The notes below the pieces were generated by a model that was given only the letters and a program-made list of their open reading frames with translations, was not told the DNA's origin and did no database searches. From Propionicimonas sp020161015 (lineage in GTDB: Bacteria > Actinomycetota > Actinomycetes > Propionibacteriales > Propionibacteriaceae): a DNA stretch of 64,000 nucleotides. Of this stretch, positions 36,401 to 45,416 are shown one piece after another. Positions within the stretch are counted from its first letter, which is position 1, and each line of letters starts with the position of its first letter. Location: assembly GCF_964266745.1 (NCBI RefSeq), contig NZ_CAXWGX010000001.1:62001-126000 (forward strand). The letters run 5' to 3'. A program made the translations under genes and the position numbers.

Positions 36401-36990
36401 TCGTAGATGTAGTTGGTCTGCAGGACAGCACCCTGTTCGCCCACGATGCCGTAGATCAGGGACTGGTCGTTGCTGTCGTAGCCCGACGGCCAGTCGTCGA
36501 ACCAGTCGTCGAGGAGTTCGGTCACCTCGCCGGTGGCGAGGTCGATCGCCGAGTACCAGTAGCCCTTGATGCCGTCGTCCCAGAGACCGGTGAGGGCGAC
36601 CGTTGCGCTGGCGCCGAACACCTCGCCCACCTCGTCCGGTACGGAGTACTCGACGTTCCGGTTGGTGGCCAGGTCGAACACATCGACCAGCTGGCCGTAG
36701 TCGGTGAGCACCGCCTTGGTGGAGTGGACGGAGTCGAGCCAGAGGTCATCACGGTCCTCGAAGGCCGCCGGCTCCCAGGTCTTCCCACGGTCCGTGCTGA
36801 GCTGGGCCGAGGTCGCGTAGGCGAGGAGGCTCTGTCCGGACGCCGCGATCACGCCGGTCTTCACCGGGGACACGGCGAGGGGCGTGCGCAACACGTCCTC
36901 GGCAGCACGGGCGACCGTTGGCGCGAAGCCGGGGAGAGTCACCGCCAATGCCAGGACGACGCACATCCGACGCGACAACGACCGCTTCAC
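33415..36990 (-). CDS. Large secreted protein, paralogue E, with five Ig-like repeats
   Basis: This 1191-residue protein is the largest of the family. A signal peptide (MKRSLSRRMCVVLALAVTL, cleavage near VARAA) is followed by a propeller-like region with Asp-box-like LSTDRGKTWEP, VDASGPYALVN, MWGDWASFD and APRILGMVAP. The FlgD-like module STDGSLRGVSWDGRNDDG is near residue 668. Five Ig-like repeats follow instead of two, with aromatic cores YQWYR near 763, FQWYK near 860, YQWYR near 957 and 1050, and YAWYR near 1143, a period of about 95 residues. The first repeat carries an extra Cys pair (GSCPGTESFCRGY). GTG 36990 has GAGGAG six bases upstream. The N-terminal half has visibly lower GC than its neighbours. 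Confidence 0.8.
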   Translation of the reverse strand: MKRSLSRRMCVVLALAVTLPGFAPTVARAAEDVLRTPLAVSPVKTGVIAASGQSLLAYATSAQLSTDRGKTWEPAAFEDRDDLWLDSVHSTKAVLTDYGQLVDVFDLATNRNVEYSVPDEVGEVFGASATVALTGLWDDGIKGYWYSAIDLATGEVTELLDDWFDDWPSGYDSNDQSLIYGIVGEQGAVLQTNYIYDNVQVATDIDPLLLDGGMGGDIFRVKGYVPYVGIVGDRVEYVKRVDKAVSVCSRPLDGIGETCALVATLGSASHSVMADRSGAAIRLELNGVEYLWENSQLTRVSYVGSSAVWTGIGDPDRPLLRVSTTSSGSIQEVAADGASTKLFDDFGDPITPHYLDLAADRVAGFDKRLSAWSRSLSAEAIGPESVFGAHTSTVALSSGRTVVEGETALTFYDRGTKKSTFATTGSLVDASGPYALVNVAGKGSIRTSSGAVAATNPVGIFGSRYVSKVDASHFRVLDVADPQYAVGPIELTAGMGTWTPFQTRMWGDWASFDMEVGDAINTHVYNVADNEWGGLYENGSVISLGDGVAVVWDHIAEKLVLWNYVTDERVDIEGDIAALDDANHLVYADDDELIVTTVPGAGASAPRILGMVAPSTSFNPNAGPWKVDFDATKPLAESVLEISHGTGEDKVIDRVITVPASTDGSLRGVSWDGRNDDGEWLADGDYAWTLRTAVVSDESPALVAIDGTSPVTGIVTVKAANLGTATGPTPKISDTTPTVAQTLTATPGAWTPANVQLAYQWYRGTTAIPGATASTYAVQPADAGQALKVKVTGSCPGTESFCRGYATASKTSAATSTVAKATITPAPVPTLDATSAVVDTPLTATTGVWGPDPVTLSFQWYKVNSKGTSSAIKGATATTFTPTGAEVGYKLKLKVTGTKPGYTTKGVYSALTGRVATANFTSVADPTVTGSVKVGMPLTAVPGASDPAASYSYQWYRGTSTISGATAATYRTTATDLGKQIRVRVTYKRSGYVSVSRYSAFTGAIEPGIIAVTPKLDDTTPVVGQVLKITDATSIGSWNPSDATAAYQWYRDTTAIPGATEATYEVQSADVGKAIKVRVTGSKDGYSSVAKTSAASSDVAKGTFTTKPVPTIEGELTVGSTLTAVHGDWSPAPTSFTYAWYRSGTAITGQAASTYTVVAADAGRTITVKVTAVRSGFTSASATSAGALIPA

Positions 36991-37114
36991 TTCTACTCCT
37001 CGGCTGGGCCCGCGGGGGCGGGCCTGTGGGCAAACCGTCCGGACACTATCGGCCCGCACGGCTCGCCCGTGGCAGAACCGGGAAGCCCGTACGCCCTCGT
37101 TCAGCCGTGGAAAC

Positions 37115-37132
37115 CTACTTACGGTTACGTAG
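37115..37132. promoter_or_regulatory. Imperfect palindrome upstream of the acyl-CoA ligase gene
   Basis: CTACTTACGGTTACGTAG is an imperfect 18-bp palindrome (CTAC...GTAG ends, TTACG repeated inside). It lies where the -35 of a TAGGCT (37141-37146) promoter would be. It is a candidate operator for a fatty-acid-type repressor; the nearest regulator gene is the TetR at 39829. Confidence 0.4.
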
Positions 37133-37174
37133 GCGCAGTTTAGGCTTGGGGGCGACCTCTCCAGCAGAAGCGAT

Positions 37175-38902
37175 GTGATCCCCATGCCACCCGTCGGACG
37201 CCCGGCCACCGCCGCCACCCAGACCGTCCGTGAGGCGCGCGACTTCCTGCTCGCCCACGCCACCGACTACCGCGGCGCGGTCGACGGCTTCCGCTGGCCG
37301 GAGCTGACCGAGTTCAACTTCGCCACCGAGTGGTTCGACGTGGTCGCCGGCGAGCACCCCGACCGTCCCGCGGTGACGATCGTCTCCGCGGACCTCACCG
37401 CCCGGTCGTGGACCTACGCCGACCTCTCCCTGCGCTCCGACCAGGTCGCCCGCTGGCTGCGCAGCCTCGGTGTGGGGGCCGGCGACCGGGTGATCGTGAT
37501 GCTCAACAACACCATCGAGCTGTGGGAGCTGCTGCTGGCGCTGCTGAAGATCCGTGCGGTCGCGATCCCCACCTCGACCCTGCTGTCATCGGCCGACCTC
37601 GGCTACCGCGTCGAGCACGGCGGCGCGTCCGTCGTGGTGGCTCCCACGGCGCTGAAGTCGCGCCTGGCCGGACTGCCCCGCCAGGTGCTCCGCATCGGCG
37701 TGGGCGACGGCACCCCGTCCGGCTGGGTCTCGATGGCGGAGTCGGAGAAGGCGCCCACCGCGTACACGCCGAGCGCACCGACGAAGGCGTCCGACCTCAG
37801 CCTGCTGTACTTCACCTCCGGCACCACGTCACGCCCCAAGCTCGTGGCGCACACCCACGTCTCCTACCCCGTGGGCCACCTGTCGACGATGTGGTGGCTG
37901 GGCGTCCGCCCCGGAGACGTCCACCTGAACATCTCCTCCCCCGGCTGGGGCAAGCACGCCTGGAGCAACTTCTTCTCCCCCTTCCTCGCCCAGGCGACCG
38001 TGTTCGTCTTCAACTACGAGCGCTTCGACGCCGGCGCGCTGATGCGCGTGATGGACACCCACGACGTCACCACCTTCTGCGCCCCGCCGACCGTGTGGCG
38101 GATGCTCATCCAGGCCGACCTCACCCAGCTCGGCACGCCGCCGCGGGAACTCCTCGGCGCCGGCGAGCCGCTGAACCCGGAGGTGATCACGCAGGTCCGC
38201 CGCGCGTGGGGGGCGACGATCCGCGACGGCTTCGGCCAGACCGAGATGACCTGCTGCGTGGGCAACTCCCCCGGCCAGGTGGTCAAGGACGGCTCGATGG
38301 GACGCCCGATGCCCGGGTACCCGGTGGTCCTGCTCGACCCGGTGACCGGGGAGCAGCGGACGGACGAGGGCGAGATCTGCCTCGACCTGTCCCGGCCGAT
38401 CCTCGGGCTGATGGCGGGGTACCACAACGACGCGGAGATGACCGCTGACGCCTGCCGCAACGGCTTCTACCACACCGGCGACATCGCCTCGGCCGATGAC
38501 GAGGGCTACCTCACCTACGTCGGGCGGGCGGACGACGTGTTCAAGGCCTCCGACTACAAGATCTCCCCCTTCGAGCTGGAGTCCATCCTGCTGGAGCACC
38601 CCTACGTGACCGAGGTCGCGATCGTGCCCAGCCCGGACCCGCTGCGCGCCGCGGTCCCGAAGGCGTTCATCTGCCTGGTGCAGGACATCGCGGCCCGTCC
38701 GCACGACGCGGCCGCGGAGATCTTCGCCCACGCCCGCGAGCGCCTGTCGGCCTACCAGCGGGTGCGGATCGTCGAATTCGTCAACGAGCTGCCCAAGACC
38801 ATCTCGGGCAAGATCCGCCGGGTCGAGCTGCGCGAGCGCGAGGCCCACCGGGTGGCCGGGGACGCGTCCGAGGGCCAGTTCCACGAACGCGACTTCCGCT
38901 GA
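37175..38902 (+). CDS. AMP-binding acyl-CoA synthetase/ligase
   Basis: This 575-residue protein is an adenylate-forming ligase of the acetyl/medium-chain acyl-CoA synthetase kind. Motifs in order are YFTSGTTSRPKLVAHTH (P-loop, near 215), GWGKHAWSNFFSPF, DGFGQTEMTCCVGN, GFYHTGDIASADDEGYLTYVGRADDVFKASDYKISPFELE, and a C-terminal PKTISGKIRR with the catalytic lysine. The chain-length preference is not certain; propionate or another short acid is plausible in this metabolism. The start is GTG 37175 or ATG 37184; neither has a good ribosome-binding site. An 18-bp palindrome lies upstream. Confidence 0.9.
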   Translation: MIPMPPVGRPATAATQTVREARDFLLAHATDYRGAVDGFRWPELTEFNFATEWFDVVAGEHPDRPAVTIVSADLTARSWTYADLSLRSDQVARWLRSLGVGAGDRVIVMLNNTIELWELLLALLKIRAVAIPTSTLLSSADLGYRVEHGGASVVVAPTALKSRLAGLPRQVLRIGVGDGTPSGWVSMAESEKAPTAYTPSAPTKASDLSLLYFTSGTTSRPKLVAHTHVSYPVGHLSTMWWLGVRPGDVHLNISSPGWGKHAWSNFFSPFLAQATVFVFNYERFDAGALMRVMDTHDVTTFCAPPTVWRMLIQADLTQLGTPPRELLGAGEPLNPEVITQVRRAWGATIRDGFGQTEMTCCVGNSPGQVVKDGSMGRPMPGYPVVLLDPVTGEQRTDEGEICLDLSRPILGLMAGYHNDAEMTADACRNGFYHTGDIASADDEGYLTYVGRADDVFKASDYKISPFELESILLEHPYVTEVAIVPSPDPLRAAVPKAFICLVQDIAARPHDAAAEIFAHARERLSAYQRVRIVEFVNELPKTISGKIRRVELREREAHRVAGDASEGQFHERDFR

Positions 38903-38920
38903 CCGGCTCCGCCTCGCAGC

Positions 38921-39832
38921 TCACCGGCCGCTGACGGGTTCCGGGACGGGCGGCACGGCGGCGAGGCGGTCGGGGACGGCAAGCAGCACCCGGGCAGCGA
39001 GGACGCCGGCGAAGGTGGTGGCGGCACCGAAGATCGCGAACGGGACGACCTCGAGGGTCCCCTCGACCATCCAGGCGGAGACCAGCATGGCGACGATCGC
39101 GCCGGCCATCGTCACCGCCTTCACCGTGAACAGCGCACCCAGCACGTAGCCGGCCCGGTGACGGCGCCACACGAGCACGGCGGTGGCGAGGGAGAGCGGC
39201 ACCACCAGCCCCAGGTCGAGGGCCTGGACGGTGAGCGTCGGCGTGCCCAGCAGGTTGGCCCCGACCGGGTCCCCGGCGATCCCGGCGGCGATCCGGGGCA
39301 CCCACATCGCCGCGAGCATCGCCGACATCACCGCGGCGAAGACCGCGAGCGTCCGCCGGGGGAACCCCCGACCCACCGCCGCTGCCAGCGCCCGGGTGTC
39401 GAGCGTCCCGACGATCCAGGCGATCCCCAGCAGCGCGGACGGGTAGAGCACCACGAACAGCGGGAAGAGCGGCCCGACCGCCCAGAACATCGCGTACATC
39501 AGGTACTGGTAGGCCAGGTAGCCGAACAGGCCGAGCGCGGCCAGGCGTGCGCGCAGCGACCCGCGGGCCACGAAGACGGCTGCCACCAGAAGGGCGGGGA
39601 CGGCGAGGAACAACGTCACCGCGTCCCAGCCGACGCCCTCGGCGACGACCCGGACGGCGTTGTGCGCGTAGACGCCGTCGATGGCGTAGCTGTACCGCTC
39701 ACCGAGGATGCTGGTCGCCTCTGCCGTCGCTCCGCTGCCCCGCTGGGTGATGCCGATCGCCGCGGCCGTGCCGGCGAGCAGGGCCACGAGGACGCTGTAG
39801 CCGGCCAGCAGCCGGACGCGCGTGGTGCTCAC
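38921..39832 (-). CDS. Hypothetical integral membrane protein coupled to a TetR regulator
   Basis: This 303-residue protein has about eight predicted membrane segments (for example LLAGYSVLVALLAGTAAAIG, AVTLFLAVPALLVAAVFVA, LYPSALLGIAWIVG, FAIFGAATTFAGVLAARVLL) and ends in a short Pro-rich tail. I recognise no family. Its start overlaps the stop of the upstream TetR gene by four bases, so the two are cotranscribed and the membrane protein is probably under that repressor. A transport or resistance role is possible but unsupported by motif. Confidence 0.7.
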   Translation of the reverse strand: MSTTRVRLLAGYSVLVALLAGTAAAIGITQRGSGATAEATSILGERYSYAIDGVYAHNAVRVVAEGVGWDAVTLFLAVPALLVAAVFVARGSLRARLAALGLFGYLAYQYLMYAMFWAVGPLFPLFVVLYPSALLGIAWIVGTLDTRALAAAVGRGFPRRTLAVFAAVMSAMLAAMWVPRIAAGIAGDPVGANLLGTPTLTVQALDLGLVVPLSLATAVLVWRRHRAGYVLGALFTVKAVTMAGAIVAMLVSAWMVEGTLEVVPFAIFGAATTFAGVLAARVLLAVPDRLAAVPPVPEPVSGR

Positions 39833-40428
39833 TTCTCCCCCTCGCTCCGCGGCGCAGCGCCGCTCCAGAACAGCTCGAACAGGTCGCCCACGGTCGCGTC
39901 CAGCACCTCCGGGTCCTCGACGGCACCGCCGAGCACCGTCCGGGTGATCACGAAGCTGGAGGTCAGCGCGAAGAAGGCCTCCGCGATGGTCCGGGCGGGG
40001 ACGTCGTCCCGCAGCCGCCCGGCGGCCTGCGCCTCGGCGAGGTAGCCCGCCAGCCCGTCGAGGTTCGAGCTCGGGCCGTCCGCGAACACCTCCGCCACCT
40101 CGGCCACCGAGCCCGCCTCGAAGGCGAGGCGGGTCACCAGGGCGCCCTCGGCCAGGCCGTTCGCCACCTCCTGACGGGCCAGCTCGCGCAGCGTGGAGCG
40201 CACGTCGGTGCCACCGAGGTCGCGCGCGACGTGTCCGGCCTGCGCCGCGGCCAGCCGTTCCCCGATCGCCCGCAGGATGCCCTGCTTGTTGCCGAACGCG
40301 CGGAACACCGTCACCTCGTTCACCCCGGCCGCGTCCGCGATCGCCCGGGTCGTCGTCGCCTGGTAGCCGCGCTCGGCGAACAGCCGGGACGCCGCGTCGA
40401 GCACCTTCGAGGCCGCTCCTGTCACCAT
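39829..40428 (-). CDS. TetR family transcriptional regulator
   Basis: This 199-residue repressor has an N-terminal TetR helix-turn-helix (AASRLFAERGYQATTTRAIADAAGVNEVTVFRAFGNKQG, about residues 10-50) and a C-terminal ligand domain ending with FELFWSG. I chose ATG 40428 because AGGAG precedes it by a few bases; a TTG further upstream would lie inside the palindrome. A perfect inverted repeat at 40441-40460 ends 13 bases before the ATG and is probably its own operator. It is coupled to the membrane protein gene at 38921. Confidence 0.92.
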   Translation of the reverse strand: MVTGAASKVLDAASRLFAERGYQATTTRAIADAAGVNEVTVFRAFGNKQGILRAIGERLAAAQAGHVARDLGGTDVRSTLRELARQEVANGLAEGALVTRLAFEAGSVAEVAEVFADGPSSNLDGLAGYLAEAQAAGRLRDDVPARTIAEAFFALTSSFVITRTVLGGAVEDPEVLDATVGDLFELFWSGAAPRSEGEK

Positions 40429-40440
40429 CTCCACTCCTGT

Positions 40441-40460
40441 ATGCAAGTACTTGCTTGCAT
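40441..40460. promoter_or_regulatory. Probable TetR operator
   Basis: ATGCAAG and CTTGCAT are perfect 7-bp inverted arms around TACTTG; CAAGTACTTG inside is itself palindromic. The site lies directly upstream of the ribosome-binding site of the TetR gene, the usual position for an autorepressor. Confidence 0.65.
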
Positions 40461-40534
40461 CTTAGGGATGCGCGATCCTGAGCGCAAGACGACGACGCCG
40501 GGCCACCCGGAGGTGACCCGGCCGGAGGCCAGGG

Positions 40535-41923
40535 TCAGGCGCGGAGCGCGGCCGCCAGCTCGTCGAAGACGGCCACGTAGTGGTCGATCGCCTCGTCGGT
40601 GTGGGTCACCGACAGCGTCCACTCCTCCTCGCGGCCGGGCGTCGCGAAGATGCCGCGGTTCATGTTCCACAGCCAGGTCAGCGTGGTCAGGTCGACGTCC
40701 TGGTTGGCCTTGAACGTCTCGTAGTCGCGCACCGGGGACGACGAGAAGGTCACGCAGCCCTTGGAGCCGATGCCGACCGCGTAGCCCGGCAGGTCGTAGC
40801 GGGCGATCACGTCGCGGGTGCCGGCGAGGATGCGGTCGTTGAGGCGGGCGAGGTGGGCATACGCCGCCGGCGTCAGCACCTCCTCCAGCGAGGCCCGCGC
40901 GGCCGCCATCGACAGCGGGTTCCCGTTGTAGGTGCCGACCTGGTAGACCGAGCCGTCCTCGACGACCGCCATCACCTCTGCCGTGCCGCCGATGGCACCG
41001 GACGGCAGGCCGCCGCCCAGCGCCTTGGCCAGCGTGACCAGGTCGGGGACGACGCCGAACCGCTCGGTGGCGCCGCCCGGCGCCACGCACAGGCCGGTCT
41101 TGACCTCGTCGAAGATCAGCACGATGCCGTAGCGGCGGGTGATCTCGCGGACGGCCTCGAGGTAGCCGGGGTCGGGCAGCACCACGCCCAGGTTCATCAT
41201 GGCCGCCTCCATGATCACGCAGGCGGGCAGGCGCCCCTCGGCCGCGAGCCGCTGGATGCGCCGCTCCATGGCCGGGGCGTCGTTGAACGGCACGGCCACG
41301 GTCATGTCGACCACGGACTGCGGGATGCCGGCACCGTACGGCAGCGACGCCAGGTTCTCGCGGTCGCCGATGGCGTCGTAGGCGACGCCGATCGACACCA
41401 TCACCGTGTCGTGGTGGCCGTGGTAGGAGCCGAAGATCTTCATCACCGTGTCGCGGCCCGTGTAGGCGCGGGCGATGCGGATGGCGTCCATCGTGGACTC
41501 CGAGCCGGAGTTGGTGAACCGCCACTGCGGCAGCCCCCAGCGCCGGGAGAGCTCCGCGGCCACGGCGATGCTGTCCGGCGTCGCGCAGCCGAAGTGGGTG
41601 CCCTGCGGGTAGCGCGCGGCGATGGCCGCGCCGATCGCCGGGTGGGCGTGGCCCTGCACCATCGAGCCGAAGCCGTTGTGGAAGTCGAAGTACTCGGTGC
41701 CGTCGATGTCCCAGATGCGCGGGCCCTCGCCGCGGTCGATGTAGATGGGCCACGGGTCGCGTCCCTGGTAGGACGACGCGACGCCGCCGGACAGGTGGGC
41801 GCGGGCGCGGGCGTAGAGGTCGCGGGAGGCACTGGTGCGCTGGTCGAGGCGGGCCTGCTCGGCCTCGGTGAGCTCGGCGATGCGCGCGCGGTCGATGGGA
41901 CGGGCTGTGGTGGACGTGGTCAT
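40535..41923 (-). CDS. Class III PLP aminotransferase (glutamate-1-semialdehyde aminomutase-like)
   Basis: This 462-residue PLP enzyme is of the fold-type I class III group. Motifs are GGVASSYQGRDPWPIYIDRGEGPRIWDIDG, NSGSESTMDAIRIARAYTGR, SYHGHHD, IFDEVKTGLCVAPGG, and TLAKALGGGLPSGAIGG with the PLP lysine Lys300. It resembles HemL, the glutamate-1-semialdehyde 2,1-aminomutase, but is longer and has DEVKTGL where HemL normally has DEVMTGF/R. No heme biosynthesis genes are near. It may be a paralogue with another amino acid substrate. ATG 41923 is preceded by GGGGATCCC; TAGGAT further upstream may be its -10. Confidence 0.82.
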   Translation of the reverse strand: MTTSTTARPIDRARIAELTEAEQARLDQRTSASRDLYARARAHLSGGVASSYQGRDPWPIYIDRGEGPRIWDIDGTEYFDFHNGFGSMVQGHAHPAIGAAIAARYPQGTHFGCATPDSIAVAAELSRRWGLPQWRFTNSGSESTMDAIRIARAYTGRDTVMKIFGSYHGHHDTVMVSIGVAYDAIGDRENLASLPYGAGIPQSVVDMTVAVPFNDAPAMERRIQRLAAEGRLPACVIMEAAMMNLGVVLPDPGYLEAVREITRRYGIVLIFDEVKTGLCVAPGGATERFGVVPDLVTLAKALGGGLPSGAIGGTAEVMAVVEDGSVYQVGTYNGNPLSMAAARASLEEVLTPAAYAHLARLNDRILAGTRDVIARYDLPGYAVGIGSKGCVTFSSSPVRDYETFKANQDVDLTTLTWLWNMNRGIFATPGREEEWTLSVTHTDEAIDHYVAVFDELAAALRA

Positions 41924-42065
41924 GGGATCCCCGAACCGGTCGGCCTGGCACCGGGTGTCGTGTGATCGGGGCCGCGACCGGCCTGGCGACGCGAGCCAGT
42001 CCGATCCTAGCGCCGGGCGCCCGGCGGCGGCAGCCGGTTCTGCCGGGCCCGGGGACCGCCGGACG

Positions 42066-42368
42066 TCAGCGGCTGGGCGGGACCCACCAGGCCAGCACGG
42101 TGATGCCGATGCCGATGCCGAGCAGCACGACGGCGTCCAGCGCACGGTTGCGCACCGCCAGCAGCCCGACCCGCCGCTGGGGCATCAGCCGCAGCAGCCC
42201 GCCCGCCGTGATCGACAGGCCGATCAGGGTGCTGCCGGCACGCCAGTGGCTCATCGCCACGATCACCAGCCCGGCGGTGACGCCGGCGAGCACCGAGGCC
42301 AGCGGCCACTGCCCCAGCACCTGCTGGAGGAAGCTCTTGGGGGGACGCTCGTCCGCCGGCGCGGTCAT
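42066..42368 (-). CDS. DUF3017 domain-containing membrane protein
   Basis: This 100-residue protein has three hydrophobic segments (LASVLAGVTAGLVIVAM, STLIGLSITAGGLLRL, DAVVLLGIGIGITVLAW) and the RVGLLAVRNRALDA motif of the DUF3017 family, which in actinobacteria usually follows folD. Its start overlaps the folD stop by four bases. Function unknown. Confidence 0.85.
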   Translation of the reverse strand: MTAPADERPPKSFLQQVLGQWPLASVLAGVTAGLVIVAMSHWRAGSTLIGLSITAGGLLRLMPQRRVGLLAVRNRALDAVVLLGIGIGITVLAWWVPPSR

Positions 42369-43216
42369 CGGCCGAGCTCTTCTGCCCGGTCGACGACGTT
42401 CGACAACAGCATGGCCCGGGTCATCGGCCCCACCCCGCCGGGGTTCGGGGCCACCCAGGACGCCTTCGCCGCCACGTCGGGCGCGACGTCGCCGGTGAGC
42501 CTGCCGTCCACGCGGCTGACGCCGACGTCGAGCACCACGGCACCCTCGGCGATCATGTCGGCGGTGAGCATGTGCGGCACACCGGCCGCGGCCACGACGA
42601 TGTCCGCCGCGCGCGTGTGGGCGGCGAGGTCACGGGTCCCCGTGTGGCACAGCGTGACCGTGCAGTTCTCGCTGCGGCGGGTGAGGATGAGCCCGAGGGG
42701 ACGGCCGACGGTGACGCCGCGTCCGATCACGCACACCTCCGCGCCGGCCAGCGGCACACCGTGCCGCCGCAGCAGCTCCACGATGCCGCGCGGCGTGCAC
42801 GGCAGCGGGCCCGGCTCGTTGAGCACCAGCCGGCCCAGGTTGATCGGGTGCAGGCCGTCGGCGTCCTTGGCGGGGTCGATCAGGGCGAGCATCGCGTTCT
42901 CGTCGAGGTGGCGCGGCAGCGGCAGCTGGACGATGTAGCCGGTGCACGCGGGGTCCTCGTTCAGCCCGGTGACGGCCTCGGCCACCCGCTCCGCAGTCGC
43001 GTCCGCCGGGAGGTCCACCCGGATCGACTCGATGCCCACCTCCGCGCAGTCGCGGTGCTTCATGGCGACGTAGCTGCGGCTGCCCGGGTCGTCCCCGACG
43101 AGCACCGTCCCCAGCCCCGGACGGACGCCGCGCGCGGCGAGCGCCCGGACGCGGACGGCGAGCTCCCCCTTGATGGCATCGGCGACGGCCCTGCCGTCCA
43201 GGATCTGCGCGGTCAT
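42365..43216 (-). CDS. folD: Bifunctional methylenetetrahydrofolate dehydrogenase / methenyltetrahydrofolate cyclohydrolase
   Basis: This 283-residue enzyme interconverts 5,10-methylene-, 5,10-methenyl- and 10-formyltetrahydrofolate. Features are SRSYVAMKHRDCAEVGI with the catalytic Tyr and Lys, GYIVQLPLPRHLDE, DADGLHPINLGRL, CTPRGIVELLRRHGVPLAG, and a Rossmann segment VCVIGRGVTVGRPLGLIL. ATG 43216 lies 7 bases after the purH stop; a longer in-frame start would overlap purH. It forms an operon with purN, purH and DUF3017, linking 10-formyl-THF supply to its use. Confidence 0.96.
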   Translation of the reverse strand: MTAQILDGRAVADAIKGELAVRVRALAARGVRPGLGTVLVGDDPGSRSYVAMKHRDCAEVGIESIRVDLPADATAERVAEAVTGLNEDPACTGYIVQLPLPRHLDENAMLALIDPAKDADGLHPINLGRLVLNEPGPLPCTPRGIVELLRRHGVPLAGAEVCVIGRGVTVGRPLGLILTRRSENCTVTLCHTGTRDLAAHTRAADIVVAAAGVPHMLTADMIAEGAVVLDVGVSRVDGRLTGDVAPDVAAKASWVAPNPGGVGPMTRAMLLSNVVDRAEELGR

Positions 43217-43223
43217 CGGGTCC

Positions 43224-44779
<1,556 letters not shown>

Positions 44780-44783
<4 letters not shown>

Positions 44784-45355
44784 CTGTCCCCTCGGCTCAG
44801 TCGGTTCACGGTGTCGACCAGCAGGCGCCGCTCGACGGTCTTGATGCGTTCGTGCAGGACGTCCTCGTCGTCTCCGGGGAGGACGCGGACGGGTTCCTGG
44901 GCGAGGATCTCGCCGGAGTCGACGCCGGCGTCGACCTGGAACACCGTGCAGCCCGTCACGAGCACCCCGTGGGCGAGCGCGTCGCGCACGGCGTGGGTGC
45001 CCGGGAAGGCCGGGAGCAGCGCCGGGTGGGTGTTGATCATGTGCCCGCCGAACCGGGCGAGGAACGCCGCGCCCACCAGCTTCATGAAGCCGGCGCTCAC
45101 CACCAGGTCCGGCTCGAAGGCGACCACCAGCCGCGTGAGTTCCGCGTCCCAGGCGGCGCGGTCGGCGCCGGGGGCCAGCGGGTGGACGAAGGTGGGGACG
45201 CCTGCCGCCTCCGCGCGGGCCAGGGCAGGGGCGCCCGCACGGTCGGAGCCGACGCCGACCACGCGCGCGTCGAGGTCCCCCGACGCGGCGGCGTCGAGGA
45301 GTGCCTGCAGCAGGGTGCCGGAGCCCGAGACCAGGACCACCAGGCGCATCGGCAT
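44780..45355 (-). CDS. purN: Phosphoribosylglycinamide formyltransferase
   Basis: This 191-residue enzyme transfers a formyl group from 10-formyl-THF to GAR in purine synthesis. Motifs are VVLVSGSGTLLQALLDA, VVSAGFMKLVGAAFL, HMINTHPALLPAFPGTHAVRDAL with the catalytic Asn-His, and VDAGVDSGEILAQ with the catalytic Asp. It opens the purN-purH-folD-DUF3017 run. ATG 45355 follows TAAGGT by 6 bases, a leaderless arrangement. Confidence 0.96.
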
Positions 45356-45361
45356 GGCCAG

Positions 45362-45367
45362 ACCTTA
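45362..45367 (-). promoter_or_regulatory. Probable -10 hexamer of purN (leaderless)
   Basis: On the minus strand TAAGGT is followed by 6 bases and the ATG at 45355. It would drive the purN-purH-folD-DUF3017 operon. Confidence 0.5.
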
Positions 45368-45416
45368 CCGAACGCGGACGTCCGGCCCGGCGTCGGTCGT
45401 CGTCCGCGGACGCGGC

